Shown here: positions 15,948-25,384 of the stretch, one piece after another | Layout: the number at the start of each line of letters is the position of its first letter | Numbering within the stretch: position 1 is the stretch's first letter | Assembly: GCF_019042215.1 (NCBI RefSeq) | Contig: NZ_JAHQCS010000057.1 | Coordinates: 1 to 58,644 of the forward strand | Direction: 5' to 3' | DNA: 58,644 bases | Source: Evansella tamaricis | GTDB taxonomy: Bacteria > Bacillota > Bacilli > Bacillales > Salisediminibacteriaceae | Notes under the pieces: model-generated | What the model was told of the DNA's origin: nothing | Seen by the model: only the letters and a program-made list of their open reading frames with translations | Databases searched by the model: none | Made by a program: the position numbers and the translations under genes

Positions 15948-15976
15948 AAAAAATACACCTCCTAGGGTGTTTTTGT
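15948..15976. terminator. Bidirectional terminator of the HEPN island
   Basis: ACACC and GGTGT (15955-15970) close a short stem flanked by A-rich and T-rich runs, between convergent genes. The region 15809-16013 shows nothing else recognisable. Confidence 0.55.
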
Positions 15977-16013
15977 ATTCCAAGATACCGAGCCTATGAG
16001 TTAGTTGGGTTTC

Positions 16014-16226
16014 TTATCGTTCTAATTCGTATAGTTCCGCTTCTTCAAAAGTTACTATTTTACGATAAATAAAAATTTCCTCGTCTTCTGTTTTACGATT
16101 ACTCCAAAATGTCCAGCCTTCCATATGATCTACAAATTCAGTGCTTTCTTTATAAATTACTGTTTTCCCTTGATCTCTCAAATTTTCAAAATCACTTAGA
16201 TTAACAGGAAATATCAATATTTTCAC
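16014..16226 (-). CDS. 70-aa hypothetical protein of the tail region
   Basis: A 70-residue acidic protein (MKILIFPVNLSDFENLRDQG...) with no recognised domain. It follows the tail protein gene at 16237 by ten bases and is the last gene before the HEPN island. It is probably a small structural or accessory tail product. Confidence 0.5.
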   Translation of the reverse strand: MKILIFPVNLSDFENLRDQGKTVIYKESTEFVDHMEGWTFWSNRKTEDEEIFIYRKIVTFEEAELYELER

Positions 16227-16236
16227 CTTCTTTCAA

Positions 16237-17133
16237 TTAAAATATCCAATGTGCATTTAATTCACTGTCTACTCCTTGCACCCCTTCAAATAAACCAGAA
16301 ATGTCCAAATTTATCCGTATGCGTGGATAAGGTAAGATTGGCACATGCAGACGTTGTTGACTCTCTGATGTTTCGCCTTGAGCGGTCGGATAAAAACTGA
16401 TCATTTGCAATGATTGTCCTGATGGTAGAGTAGTCCAGTTTGTAAATGCGGCATGAGATGTGTGATATATTGATAAACTATCTACAATAAACATCCTCAA
16501 TCTAAAACCTTGATTGCTGTTAAATGTACCACTTATTCCGTGTACGGTGTGTACCATGATTATTCCTTTTGCACCCTCTGGAGGAGTAATCACTATTGGG
16601 GTCGCAGAATTTTTGCGGATTGATCTTGGTAATATACTAGAAGTTTCCGTGCTTCTACTTCTAATTTTTAAAGACTCACTTTCTTCAAGATTACTCCCAG
16701 TTACTTGGGTTTCTGTCTGCACTTTTGTTGTCCCGTCCACAATCCCTTGTATCAGGTTTTCGAGGATGCTGATTTTGGAGCTTATGTCCTCGTCACTGAC
16801 CTGTAAGGTTGTATCTAGACGGGATCTTAAATCCTCCGCGACCGTTTGTAACTCATTGATGGCAGCAATGACGAACTCTATTTGACTATCTGATACATTT
16901 TGAACACTAGGAAGGTTGCCGATGTTCACTTCGCCATCGACTGTCTGGGTATCTGGAAGATTAGCAATGGTCACTTCGCCATCGACCGTCTGGACACTCG
17001 GTAAGTTATTAACATCCACCCCTAAATCGTTTAGTGCAGCAACAATCTCCCCTAGCTTTTGCCTCATGGTTAAAAACTCATTATACATTTGTTCTGCATA
17101 GATTAATTGTTCTGCATAAATTCCTTGGCTCAT
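16237..17133 (-). CDS. Tail protein with NLP-QTVDGEV repeats
   Basis: The 298-residue product has an N-terminal helix, then three beta-type repeats (NLPSVQTVDGEVTIA, NLPDTQTVDGEVNIG, NLPSVQNV; about residues 43-80). A helical linker and a C-terminal beta domain follow. Such repeats occur in phage tail fibre and baseplate proteins. Its start overlaps the upstream BppU-like gene by four bases. Confidence 0.65.
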   Translation of the reverse strand: MSQGIYAEQLIYAEQMYNEFLTMRQKLGEIVAALNDLGVDVNNLPSVQTVDGEVTIANLPDTQTVDGEVNIGNLPSVQNVSDSQIEFVIAAINELQTVAEDLRSRLDTTLQVSDEDISSKISILENLIQGIVDGTTKVQTETQVTGSNLEESESLKIRSRSTETSSILPRSIRKNSATPIVITPPEGAKGIIMVHTVHGISGTFNSNQGFRLRMFIVDSLSIYHTSHAAFTNWTTLPSGQSLQMISFYPTAQGETSESQQRLHVPILPYPRIRINLDISGLFEGVQGVDSELNAHWIF

Positions 17134-17636
17134 GCGATCACCTCTTTCACTATACTTTTCATAATCTTAAATCGACCTGTCTCAACCGTGTATCGTCTCG
17201 TGGCAATGTCTTGCACTAACAATTCTGTTGGATAAGTACCCTCCGCTTTATCGGTGTCCTCAGCAGTAATTTCGATTTCAATCATTCCGGCGGAGTCATC
17301 CAACACTTTAATCCCATTTCCAATCGTTTTTTCCAAGACCCCTTCGACTTTAAAAACAAGAATGACGCCATCTAAAACAAGAGGCGCCCCATCCTTTTTT
17401 AACGTATACTCTTCCAAACGGTGGTTCCGTTGGTACATCTCTATATTCATCAAATCCATTCCCCTCGAAATGAAATTTATTTCTCTCCGATACACATCCA
17501 CCATGCTCGGAGTGGTGGGGCCGATAATCTCAGACCAAAATTCGTGCATGTAATAAAACGGTCCGTTATTTACAATGTGATCTCGAGGTCGAAATGATGT
17601 TGCCAACCATATCCCCGATTCTCGATATTCAATCAA
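17130..17636 (-). CDS. Baseplate-type protein, BppU-like
   Basis: Residues 88-160 (LDGVILVFKVEG, EIEITAEDTDKAEGTYPTEL, YTVETGRFKIMK) resemble the N-terminal beta-sandwich of BppU-type baseplate proteins that anchor receptor-binding modules. The first 85 residues are not recognised. The start is TTG 17636 with GGGAGGG upstream, overlapping the previous stop. Confidence 0.55.
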   Translation of the reverse strand: MIEYRESGIWLATSFRPRDHIVNNGPFYYMHEFWSEIIGPTTPSMVDVYRREINFISRGMDLMNIEMYQRNHRLEEYTLKKDGAPLVLDGVILVFKVEGVLEKTIGNGIKVLDDSAGMIEIEITAEDTDKAEGTYPTELLVQDIATRRYTVETGRFKIMKSIVKEVIA

Positions 17637-19624
17637 TCTGGCGCCCTCCTTCCCTTGATGGTGCTTGTGAGACCCCCATCATACTCCAGTGACTGAGAGA
17701 TGACGTGGAAATCGGCATCGTTTAAATCTTTAAAATCAGGTGCCGTAAACCGGTCCGCAAGACTTAATGTGGGATCTCCTCTCCAATTTAACTTAATGTC
17801 CCGCCTTGGGTTACTAAAAATCAACAGACCCTCTGCAATCCGCTGAGCTGTAGCCCTCCGTTGGATTAAATGATTGTCGGGAAACTCATAATCTATTTTT
17901 CCGTTGTCCTGGATACTTTCCGCATCCTGGCGTACAATACGCTCTCGGTTAAGTACCCGTAAAGGTCTCCCCTCCACTTTTAACGTAAACTCCCCTGAAA
18001 TAGAAGAAGTAACCGTAATATCTGCTCCCCAGGCATAATAATTTACGTTAGCGATAGACCCTGTGCCGTCAATACTAGCCGTTGGATCCAACACAGGGCG
18101 CTCATTATAATACACCGTAATCGTCCGATTTTGCCCCGCCTCGATGCTTTCAGGTTCATTCGATACATATACCTCTTCAACGGTCGGCGATGGGCGTAAC
18201 GGGTTGGTCTGGACCTCGATATAGTTCGCAATCTCACTCCATGCGATGGGCTGATCTTTGTCAAAGTAGTCATCCCGTGATAAGTACGTTTGAGACTGCG
18301 TTCGTTCGTCCCGTAAAAAACTCGGTCCTTCCACCCTCACAACCCCTTGCCTGTCCTGATAAACTTGTCCAAGACAAGCCTCCGCAATCATCCTCAGTGC
18401 TCTCCGATGGGGAATTGGTTCAAACCACGAATAAGGAATCTCAAATTCTTGCAATTCCTCATCAATCCAGTATTCATCCTCCCTTAACCCAGCATCCTCC
18501 AATACGATTTTCGCAATCTCATAAAGGTTCGTATCTTGAATTATCTGACTGATAGAAAATGTTGTTTTTCGTAACAACTCCAAACGGTCCCGACCAGTCG
18601 TGTGGGCCCAAACCTCGTTTTCCGGTACCAACCAGTCCCCACTCCAAAACGTCCCTAATGGATGCCATTCGACGGATTCTGTGTACTCAAAATCCATTCC
18701 AAACAAAAAGTTAAACAGCTCAGCTATCGGGGCATCTTTTGATATCGTCGCTTGTGGATCCACTGCGTGACCACTAATATCCTGTTTAGGGTCTACCAAG
18801 TACCCCGGTTTATCAAGTAACTGCAATCCAACCCACACCTGTATCCGTCGGTTCGCCTTTAACAACTGGTATAGGACGCTACTTTCATTTCCTGCATCAA
18901 AACGACGGTCAATGTTATTTAACCTAATTTCAATCTCATTCGCGCTAATATTCCCGATTGGTAAGCTCCCATCAGGGATATCCCTTTCCTCCTGCAGGGA
19001 GATTAAAAAGATATCGTCCCCTTCATAAGTTTGACGTATCGATGTAAAGAGTTCTAAGATTTTAACCACTCGCCCAGGATGGCTCCATTTGTGTACCTGT
19101 AGCTCCAGTTTGACAACAGCACTCACAGGAGTGATATTTTTCGTCCAGTGTATCCGGTCATTGTCCGTCACTACTTCTTGATGCAAAACGTTATCTTCTG
19201 CATCATATAGCGTTATTGTAAAGTCCACTGGCCACTCTTCACGCTGAGAATCACCTACCGCCCTCAAACGATTAATAGGACGGGAGAAAAAACTCATCGT
19301 TATCATTGGATAAGGTTCTGCAAACTCTCCATTTTCATCGGACAACGAATTCCCCCACCATCCCACCTGATCAGATCCATCATCAGCCATCAACGCATAT
19401 GACCCATCCTCCAAATCCCACGTTCCATCTAGTGCTGCAAACTTATAGGATGGGTCATAAACCCCGTTTGCCGTTTGTTCCGGCAAGCTGTTATTCTCTT
19501 CATTCGTCGTAATCGTTATCGACTGATCCAAAAAAGGGTCCGTGTAATCAATCTGCACACGACCCCTCCAACGTCTTACCGTGTCTTTAACCTTTTGTTT
19601 ATAAAGCATTGTAGAGGGGAGCAT
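17633..19624 (-). CDS. Tail-tip/minor structural protein
   Basis: The 663-residue protein follows the tape measure and distal tail-like genes, the usual place of the tail-associated baseplate protein. It is beta-rich and rich in tryptophan, and shows no clear peptidase or lyase motif. The N-terminal 200 residues look like a ligand-binding beta domain and the C-terminus like a tail-hub domain (LADRFTAPDFKDLNDADFHV). GGAGG precedes ATG 19624. Confidence 0.7.
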   Translation of the reverse strand: MLPSTMLYKQKVKDTVRRWRGRVQIDYTDPFLDQSITITTNEENNSLPEQTANGVYDPSYKFAALDGTWDLEDGSYALMADDGSDQVGWWGNSLSDENGEFAEPYPMITMSFFSRPINRLRAVGDSQREEWPVDFTITLYDAEDNVLHQEVVTDNDRIHWTKNITPVSAVVKLELQVHKWSHPGRVVKILELFTSIRQTYEGDDIFLISLQEERDIPDGSLPIGNISANEIEIRLNNIDRRFDAGNESSVLYQLLKANRRIQVWVGLQLLDKPGYLVDPKQDISGHAVDPQATISKDAPIAELFNFLFGMDFEYTESVEWHPLGTFWSGDWLVPENEVWAHTTGRDRLELLRKTTFSISQIIQDTNLYEIAKIVLEDAGLREDEYWIDEELQEFEIPYSWFEPIPHRRALRMIAEACLGQVYQDRQGVVRVEGPSFLRDERTQSQTYLSRDDYFDKDQPIAWSEIANYIEVQTNPLRPSPTVEEVYVSNEPESIEAGQNRTITVYYNERPVLDPTASIDGTGSIANVNYYAWGADITVTSSISGEFTLKVEGRPLRVLNRERIVRQDAESIQDNGKIDYEFPDNHLIQRRATAQRIAEGLLIFSNPRRDIKLNWRGDPTLSLADRFTAPDFKDLNDADFHVISQSLEYDGGLTSTIKGRRAPD

Positions 19625-19625
19625 G

Positions 19626-19982
19626 TTAGACCTCCTCTAATGTTACTGAAATTCCTCGCCAGTACCATTCTCCAGTTCGCAAAAAATTTGATCGAGCAAA
19701 CGGTCGAAATACAACTTCGTAAGAATCATTTGAACCACTTTCTCTTTCTATAATCAAATTCAAAGGTACTTGTAAATTATACAATCTACTTAATTGTTCT
19801 AGGTCTTCTCCCTCCAAAACACCGTAACTCAAAGAAAACCTCTTTTTTATTGCGATAATATCTCTGACTAATCTTCCGGATGCGGTCCTGTCTTCTCGAG
19901 ATATTTCAATGTCCTCTTCACCTAGTGTGATAATCCCCTTATTAAGTTCTTCTTCTTGATTTTTTCTTCCTAACTTAATCAT
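19626..19982 (-). CDS. Distal-tail-like small protein
   Basis: The 118-residue protein lies between the tape measure and the tail-tip genes, where a distal tail protein is expected, but it is shorter than usual Dit proteins. Its beta-rich sequence ends in WYWRGISVTLEEV. ATGA overlap with the tape measure stop suggests translational coupling. Confidence 0.6.
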   Translation of the reverse strand: MIKLGRKNQEEELNKGIITLGEEDIEISREDRTASGRLVRDIIAIKKRFSLSYGVLEGEDLEQLSRLYNLQVPLNLIIERESGSNDSYEVVFRPFARSNFLRTGEWYWRGISVTLEEV

Positions 19983-22237
19983 GGACTATCAACCCCTAAA
20001 CGATTATCTTCTTCGATTCTAATTGACCTTAACATGCGTTCTAATTTCTTTAATCCCTGACGATCCGCGATAATTGTTCCGGCGTTTACATTTACTTCTA
20101 TATTTTTATTTGCAGTTTCCTCCGTACCGTCTGTACTGGAGTGATTATCTAAATATCTAATAAAATCTATCGTCGTTGTTTTCATCTCAGGTAATGCTGC
20201 ATGGGCCATATCTAAAGATGTCTTCTCTAAATCTTTTAACTTCTTCCCAATCCCTATATCCAATCCATCTCCGAGATCTCCACCGTACTCCATCATTAAT
20301 TTAGAGGGGGAAGAAATCCCAAAAAATCCTTTAATGCCGTTTGAGACTGTAGAGGCTATATTCCCAACGGTATCTTTAACTTTCCCGATCATGCCTGATA
20401 TTCCGTTTATTAGTCCTTGGATGATATCCTTACCAACTTGTACTAGATTGATATTTTTGAAGAAATTAATAATGTTCTTCATGATTGTTTCAGCTAGTCC
20501 CTTTATGGCGTTCCATGCGCCTTCCCAGTCACCCTTCAATAACTTCATGGCAATATCGATAATACCTAGAACTAAATCAATACCAGTCTTTATAATCGTC
20601 TTTATAAGCTCCCACGCTATTTTTACTGTATTTTTGATAATTGGCCAGACTGTTTTAAAGATGTCTACAATAAGTCCCAGCACCATCTTTATTTGATGCC
20701 AGACAATCTCTGTAAACATATTTACAATAGCCATAATGGATTCCCCATGTTCGTCCCAAAATTTACGAACCTTATCAAGTGTATCCCTAACAATCTCCAT
20801 TACGTCAGAAATGACTTTGTCCACTATATCTTTAATGTAATTTAATGCAATAAAAAAGTATTCTTTGATCTTATCCCATATCTCAATGACAGCATTACGG
20901 AAATCCTCATTCGTATTCCATAGATAAACAAATATAGCAATTAGAGCGCCAATAGCAGCAATAATGATACCTATCGGACCTGTTAACACAGCCAAGGCTT
21001 TCCCTACCATAGGCAATAAAGGAAGTATTTTAGATACAGCACCAATAAGTGACCCAACAACCCAAATTAACGGTCCAATGGCAGCAGCCACCGCACCAAC
21101 TATTACTATTACCATCTGGAATGTAGGAGACAGGGAACTGAATTTTTCTACTACTTTACCGATCACCTCGATAATCTGAGCAAAGACAGGTAAGAAAGCT
21201 TCAGCTATCCCAGCAAGAGTATTCTGTATCTGTACCCATGTTTGTTTCATTTTTTCGCCAGTAGTATCATTCATTTTGTTAAATGCCTCTTCGGTGGATC
21301 CGGCACTGTCGCCCATTGAAGATAAGATTTTGTTAAAGTCTTCCCCGCCATCACCTATCATTGTAAGGGCAGCTCTTCCAGCTTCAGCAGATCCAAATAA
21401 GTCCGATAACGCTAAACCACTTTCCTCTGCTTCTCCTTGTAGAAACAGAAGAATTTCCGAAGTGTCCATTCCCTCTGCTTGTAATTCGGAAAACGACTTA
21501 CCTAATTTATCTCTTAAAATCTTGTCCGTTTTTGTTCCGGATTTACCCAATTCTCCAAACATGGCATTCATGTATGTTCCGGCTTCCGCTGTGGCAATAC
21601 CATTTTTCGTTAAGACGGCATATCCTGTGGAAAGTTGTTCCATTGATACGCCATTTGCTTTTGCGGTAGGGATGACCTTACCCATACTGGCCGCAAGTTC
21701 GTCTACCGTGGTCTTCCCTTGGTTTTGGGTGTTGATTAACATATCATGTATGCGGTCAGTATCTTCTATGCCTAACCCATAAGCATTTAATGCAGTTGTT
21801 GTCAGATCTACCGCAGTAGTGATGTCAGTAAATCCACCTTTTGCAAGTTTGGCGTTTTTTCCTGCAAATTCAATGGCTTCTCCTTGTTCAACGCCTGCAG
21901 AGATCGATTGATAAACCGCCTCTGAATATTCCCCAAATGCCATCCCCATATCTGTTGAGTATTCACGTATTTTTTTCTTGTATTGTTCATAGTCCGTAGT
22001 TGATTCATCTAGTAATGTGGAAACCTTAGCAAATGCCGTTTCCTGATCTATTGCAAATTTTCCAGCCATTACTCCTGCACCCATTAGAGGTACGGTGACG
22101 CCTTTTGTCAGTGACTTACCTGCACTTTTCATCTTGCCACTAGTGCCTTCTAATGACTTTTGTAATTCGGATATCCCTTTTTCTGCACCATCTTTATTGA
22201 GTATTGCATCAATGATTATTCGCCCAGCACTTGCCAT
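19979..22237 (-). CDS. Tape measure protein (TP901 family)
   Basis: The 752-residue protein has the conserved TP901-type core (AVYQSISAGVEQGEAIEFAG, LTTTALNAYG, TTVDELAASMGKVIP), hydrophobic segments at about residues 375-440, and a helical C-terminus with IQGLINGISGMIGKVKD and FFGISSPSKLM. Tape measure length sets the tail length; 752 residues suggest a tail of moderate length. It is preceded by two tail-assembly genes, as expected. Confidence 0.95.
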   Translation of the reverse strand: MASAGRIIIDAILNKDGAEKGISELQKSLEGTSGKMKSAGKSLTKGVTVPLMGAGVMAGKFAIDQETAFAKVSTLLDESTTDYEQYKKKIREYSTDMGMAFGEYSEAVYQSISAGVEQGEAIEFAGKNAKLAKGGFTDITTAVDLTTTALNAYGLGIEDTDRIHDMLINTQNQGKTTVDELAASMGKVIPTAKANGVSMEQLSTGYAVLTKNGIATAEAGTYMNAMFGELGKSGTKTDKILRDKLGKSFSELQAEGMDTSEILLFLQGEAEESGLALSDLFGSAEAGRAALTMIGDGGEDFNKILSSMGDSAGSTEEAFNKMNDTTGEKMKQTWVQIQNTLAGIAEAFLPVFAQIIEVIGKVVEKFSSLSPTFQMVIVIVGAVAAAIGPLIWVVGSLIGAVSKILPLLPMVGKALAVLTGPIGIIIAAIGALIAIFVYLWNTNEDFRNAVIEIWDKIKEYFFIALNYIKDIVDKVISDVMEIVRDTLDKVRKFWDEHGESIMAIVNMFTEIVWHQIKMVLGLIVDIFKTVWPIIKNTVKIAWELIKTIIKTGIDLVLGIIDIAMKLLKGDWEGAWNAIKGLAETIMKNIINFFKNINLVQVGKDIIQGLINGISGMIGKVKDTVGNIASTVSNGIKGFFGISSPSKLMMEYGGDLGDGLDIGIGKKLKDLEKTSLDMAHAALPEMKTTTIDFIRYLDNHSSTDGTEETANKNIEVNVNAGTIIADRQGLKKLERMLRSIRIEEDNRLGVDSP

Positions 22238-22240
22238 TTT

Positions 22241-22858
22241 TTAACCTCCTTCCTTGAGAGGTTTTGTTGCTTTGAATAAATCGGCCATAGCCTGGTTAAA
22301 TGCATGCAAAGTATGTTCTGCGTTTCCAGGCAACTTCAACCTGTACTGACGTTTTAGATCAATGATTTCCTTGCGATGTTTTGCGTTATATTTATTTGGT
22401 TTTGGTACCTCCATCGTCCGAATCCTAATGACCTCTTTTAATTTGGTTTTTTCGCCCAAGCCGAATATAAGTGCATTAAACTTTTTCCAATGCAACTTTC
22501 CGTGTTCGTTGATAAGGTCAATATTGTAATCCTGCAAAAAAGACGCATAGATAAACTCTGCGTCTTCGTAAAGATCATATGTCTTCTTTTTCGTACTAGG
22601 GGTTCTGTCTGAAAAGTCAATCCCAACGTACTCTTTAAAGATAAATGACAAAAGGTGGTCCTTATCGTTAATACTTAAATCAGGGCCGTCCTCAACAAGC
22701 ATAGAAAAAGCGATATCCAAACGTTCGATGACAGTAAAATCTTCATCACTAAACAATTCCAAAACCCTTAATACATTATCAAACGACAAGTCCAGAGGAT
22801 ATTTTTCTCCCTCGATCACCACTTTATCTTCCAAACGTTCTGTGAGAGAGAAATTCAT
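22241..22858 (-). CDS. Gp15-family tail assembly protein
   Basis: The 205-residue protein begins NFSLTERLEDKVVIEGEKYP and has the LSFDNVLRVLELFSDEDF segment typical of the bacteriophage Gp15 family. In A118-like phages this gene stands between the tail chaperone and the tape measure, as here. Confidence 0.88.
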   Translation of the reverse strand: MNFSLTERLEDKVVIEGEKYPLDLSFDNVLRVLELFSDEDFTVIERLDIAFSMLVEDGPDLSINDKDHLLSFIFKEYVGIDFSDRTPSTKKKTYDLYEDAEFIYASFLQDYNIDLINEHGKLHWKKFNALIFGLGEKTKLKEVIRIRTMEVPKPNKYNAKHRKEIIDLKRQYRLKLPGNAEHTLHAFNQAMADLFKATKPLKEGG

Positions 22859-22860
22859 CC

Positions 22861-23280
22861 CTAGCTACTCTTGCCTTTCTTTTTTCTCTTTTTGTAATAA
22901 TCCTGGACTTTTTCGTTTTGCATTTGGTGTGTTTTCGCTTGTTGGAGATCAACAAGAAAATAAACTAACTCAGACATGTTCAATAATGATCTTCCGCTTA
23001 GCTCATATAATTCATCGAATGAACCTTCGCCAAGAACACCTGTAATGAAATTTTCAATTATTTCACGGGATTTTTTCTCCCAACTTTCTTGTTCTTCATC
23101 AGACATATCCAAAAAGCTCTCTTCATCAATGTTTTGGATATCCTTGTATTCGTTCTGATACTTTTGATACAGTTTTTTGTATTTCTTTAAGCTCTCATCG
23201 TCCATGTACATCCTATAAACTTTCCCGCCAGCTTCAATTTCCTCATAAGTTTGTTTGAATTCGAACTTTTTCACTGCCAT
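22861..23280 (-). CDS. Tail assembly chaperone-like protein
   Basis: The 139-residue protein (KKFEFKQTYEEIEAGGKVYR...) lies between the major tail protein and Gp15, the classic place of the gpG-type chaperone. It ends in a lysine-rich tail (YYKKRKKKGKSS). No obvious slippery site links it to the next gene, which starts separately after two bases. Confidence 0.75.
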   Translation of the reverse strand: MAVKKFEFKQTYEEIEAGGKVYRMYMDDESLKKYKKLYQKYQNEYKDIQNIDEESFLDMSDEEQESWEKKSREIIENFITGVLGEGSFDELYELSGRSLLNMSELVYFLVDLQQAKTHQMQNEKVQDYYKKRKKKGKSS

Positions 23281-23309
23281 TTGTCATCTACCTCCAGTAA
23301 TTAATACAT

Positions 23310-23337
23310 AAAAAAGAGAGAGCTGATTTGCTCTCTC
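23310..23337 (-). terminator. Terminator after the major tail protein gene
   Basis: On the minus strand GAGAGAGC and GCTCTCTC make an 8-bp stem around six bases, followed by TTTTTTATG. It lies inside the structural operon and probably attenuates it, favouring major tail protein mRNA. Confidence 0.8.
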
Positions 23338-23802
23338 CTAAGATTCTCCTTGCGCTGGAGCATCGGTAAACTCAGGCATTCCATTAATGTGAATTTGAAA
23401 TGAAATTGAACTAAGTTCATTTGCTGCTCCTTCATTTGTTTGGATATTCGTAATTGTTGCAGGTCCAGACATTGTTGCCCCGTCAGGATTGGTCACCTTA
23501 AATGTAGTTGATCGATTCTTCCCAAGTGGTTTTCCCTTTAAACCTGTAATGTAGTCAAGAGCAGCATCACCTTTAATTCTTTTTCCTGAGAATTCATAGG
23601 TTAATTGATCCCCAGTAACAAATGTAGAGGCATACCCTTTATCTTTTAGGAAAAACAATTGTTGTATTTCCTCGTTGTCCGGTGCATTAAAATCTTCTAT
23701 TCCATCTGCAATAGGTTCAAAAGTGGTGGATTCACCATTTGGAGTAATATCAATTTCAAACGTAAAGTCAGATTGCAGTAACGGATAATTACTTTGTTCC
23801 AT
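23338..23802 (-). CDS. Major tail (tube) protein
   Basis: The 154-residue, beta-rich protein has the tail-tube pattern of the TP901-1 family: FTFEIDITPNG, FLKDKGYASTFVTGDQLTYEF and DALDYITGLK-like KGDAALDYI. ATG 23802 follows an AGAGG/GGAGG site. The strong terminator directly behind it fits a highly expressed structural gene. Confidence 0.88.
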   Translation of the reverse strand: MEQSNYPLLQSDFTFEIDITPNGESTTFEPIADGIEDFNAPDNEEIQQLFFLKDKGYASTFVTGDQLTYEFSGKRIKGDAALDYITGLKGKPLGKNRSTTFKVTNPDGATMSGPATITNIQTNEGAANELSSISFQIHINGMPEFTDAPAQGES

Positions 23803-24230
23803 CAAACCTCTACCTCCTTCTTAATGTACAACTCTGCAACAAACATAGCAGTATAAAGCTCTTCTCCACGGTCGTTGGTATCAACATAATTCGGAGATGT
23901 GTAACCTTCAATTTTTAAAAGATAGAAGGAATTGTTTGAACTAGGTATAATAAAATTTCCCTCTTTATCCCTTCCCTTTTGACCATCTAGAGCGTTGTAT
24001 AGGCTATCTAATGTTTCCATAGCCAATACTCTGTTCGAATGCCTAACGAGTAACTGAAAGCCAAATAGTTGTACCTTTGAACCGTTTAGGAAACGCTCCC
24101 CAGGTGGTTGTGGTGTTTGTCTTATAGCGATAGCTGGACCTTCATTGCTCATACGTGACTTTTCAATAAATGTAAACAAATCATGGTTCGCTTCAATCCA
24201 GTCTATCAACCTATCAAAAAAGTCCATCAT
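23802..24230 (-). CDS. Minor capsid/tail terminator protein (Minor_capsid_3 type)
   Basis: The protein starts MMDFFDRLIDWIEANHDLFTF and shows the Minor_capsid_3/tail-completion pattern including AIRQTPQPPGERFLNG. It probably caps the tail at the neck. ATG 24230 or 24227 may be used; both lie behind AGGTGG. The longer frame from 24245 lacks a spaced site. Confidence 0.8.
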   Translation of the reverse strand: MMDFFDRLIDWIEANHDLFTFIEKSRMSNEGPAIAIRQTPQPPGERFLNGSKVQLFGFQLLVRHSNRVLAMETLDSLYNALDGQKGRDKEGNFIIPSSNNSFYLLKIEGYTSPNYVDTNDRGEELYTAMFVAELYIKKEVEV

Positions 24231-24238
24231 TACACCAC

Positions 24239-24613
24239 CTACCACTTAAAGTTATCATTAAATGTATTCTGAGCTAGTGTAAGCCAGTTTCTAAACTGTA
24301 CAGCTTTAGCACGTTCAAACCATAACCCACCAGCATTAGGGTTTTTGTCCTTACTAAAGTTGTACTGGGGATTGTAATAAAGTCTCGCTGCATAAGGCAC
24401 ATCCCAAATAATCTTCCCTGTTCCCGGTTTTGTATTGCGTATACCGGATTTAATTAAATCTTCTTGATCCTCAGGTGCATAATAATTCGAATCTTTTACT
24501 ATTTGAGAGTCCAAAGCTTCTTGCGCTTTATCAAATCCTTTGCCAAGAGTTCGTTTTAACAAACCCCAGTCAACTTCCACCTTTATATCTAATTCAACGC
24601 TATTTTTAGCCAT
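24239..24613 (-). CDS. Minor capsid protein (Minor_capsid_2 type)
   Basis: The 124-residue protein has the neck-protein pattern LDSQIVKDSNYYAPEDQEDL followed by WDVPYAARLYY and AGGLWFERAKA, as in Minor_capsid_2 (HK97 gp10-like) proteins. It overlaps the previous gene by one base. Confidence 0.88.
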   Translation of the reverse strand: MAKNSVELDIKVEVDWGLLKRTLGKGFDKAQEALDSQIVKDSNYYAPEDQEDLIKSGIRNTKPGTGKIIWDVPYAARLYYNPQYNFSKDKNPNAGGLWFERAKAVQFRNWLTLAQNTFNDNFKW

Positions 24614-24960
24614 TAGATCAACTCCACTTCATAATGATGTGGAGTGTTCCCAAGCCCGTAAATTACATCCACTTTATTTACAAAGTGTTCTTGGCCATTA
24701 AAATACACTTTAGACTTTTCTTTCGGCTTGATATTTGGATTAGAATTACGATGGTCTATAAATAAGATCCCATGAAGTTGGCGTTCATCACCGTATGCCG
24801 TTCTTTTAACCTCTGAAGAAGGTTCTATTCGAACATGTTTCAACGAAATCATATCTTTATCTTCAGCCCAGGTTTCACCATTACGTCCACTACCTAGATA
24901 CTCACGATACTCTACTTCGTGGATTAGTAGCTTCCTTGGTATCGGTCTAATAATAGCCAT
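24613..24960 (-). CDS. Minor capsid protein (Minor_capsid_1 type)
   Basis: The 115-residue protein (IIRPIPRKLLIHEVEYREYL...) is a head-tail joining type of protein. The middle segment LKHVRIEPSSEVKRTAYGDE and the end NTPHHYEVELI are typical of Minor_capsid_1. It overlaps the connector gene by 14 bases. Confidence 0.88.
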   Translation of the reverse strand: MAIIRPIPRKLLIHEVEYREYLGSGRNGETWAEDKDMISLKHVRIEPSSEVKRTAYGDERQLHGILFIDHRNSNPNIKPKEKSKVYFNGQEHFVNKVDVIYGLGNTPHHYEVELI

Positions 24961-25369
24961 GGAGATTACCTCCAGTTGTACCTATTCCGGAATAAAGCAA
25001 GCCAGTAGGCTTGAGATATTGGATCACCGCCTGCGAAACCCCGCCCTTGTTTGAACGTTCGCTATTTATTTGATTACCTTTTCCGTAAGAAAACTTTCCC
25101 ATCGAAACATTGTTCAAGTTATCACCAGTTGTTTGTACCTCGACACCTTCTAGCACAAAAAACTCCACTTGTGCTGCGGTTGCCTTTTTTACTTGCCCAA
25201 GTACAAATGACGAAAGACTATTTAGACCAATATGATTGATCTTATACCCTGTTACCTGGTCGATAACATCGGATGCCCGACGAACAATTCGCTGGAATTC
25301 TTCATGGTCTTCCATCGGTTCTCCTCTAAATTCTTCTTGATAATAAGTAGCATCAATGTAGGCAGGCAT
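24947..25369 (-). CDS. Head-tail connector (gp6-like adaptor)
   Basis: The 140-residue protein, with FRGEPMEDHEEFQRIVRRAS and DVIDQVTGYKI at its front and KKATAAQVEFFV in the middle, fits the adaptor that follows the capsid gene in A118/SPP1-like phages. It is a neck component. Confidence 0.75.
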   Translation of the reverse strand: MPAYIDATYYQEEFRGEPMEDHEEFQRIVRRASDVIDQVTGYKINHIGLNSLSSFVLGQVKKATAAQVEFFVLEGVEVQTTGDNLNNVSMGKFSYGKGNQINSERSNKGGVSQAVIQYLKPTGLLYSGIGTTGGNLHGYY

Positions 25370-25384
25370 GATCTAGCCCCCCTT

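Noticed and set aside
16237-17133. Collagen-like or receptor-switching repeats in the tail protein
   Set aside because: The repeats are the ordinary NLP-QTVDGEV strands of tail fibres; no invertase gene or inverted DNA segments accompany them.
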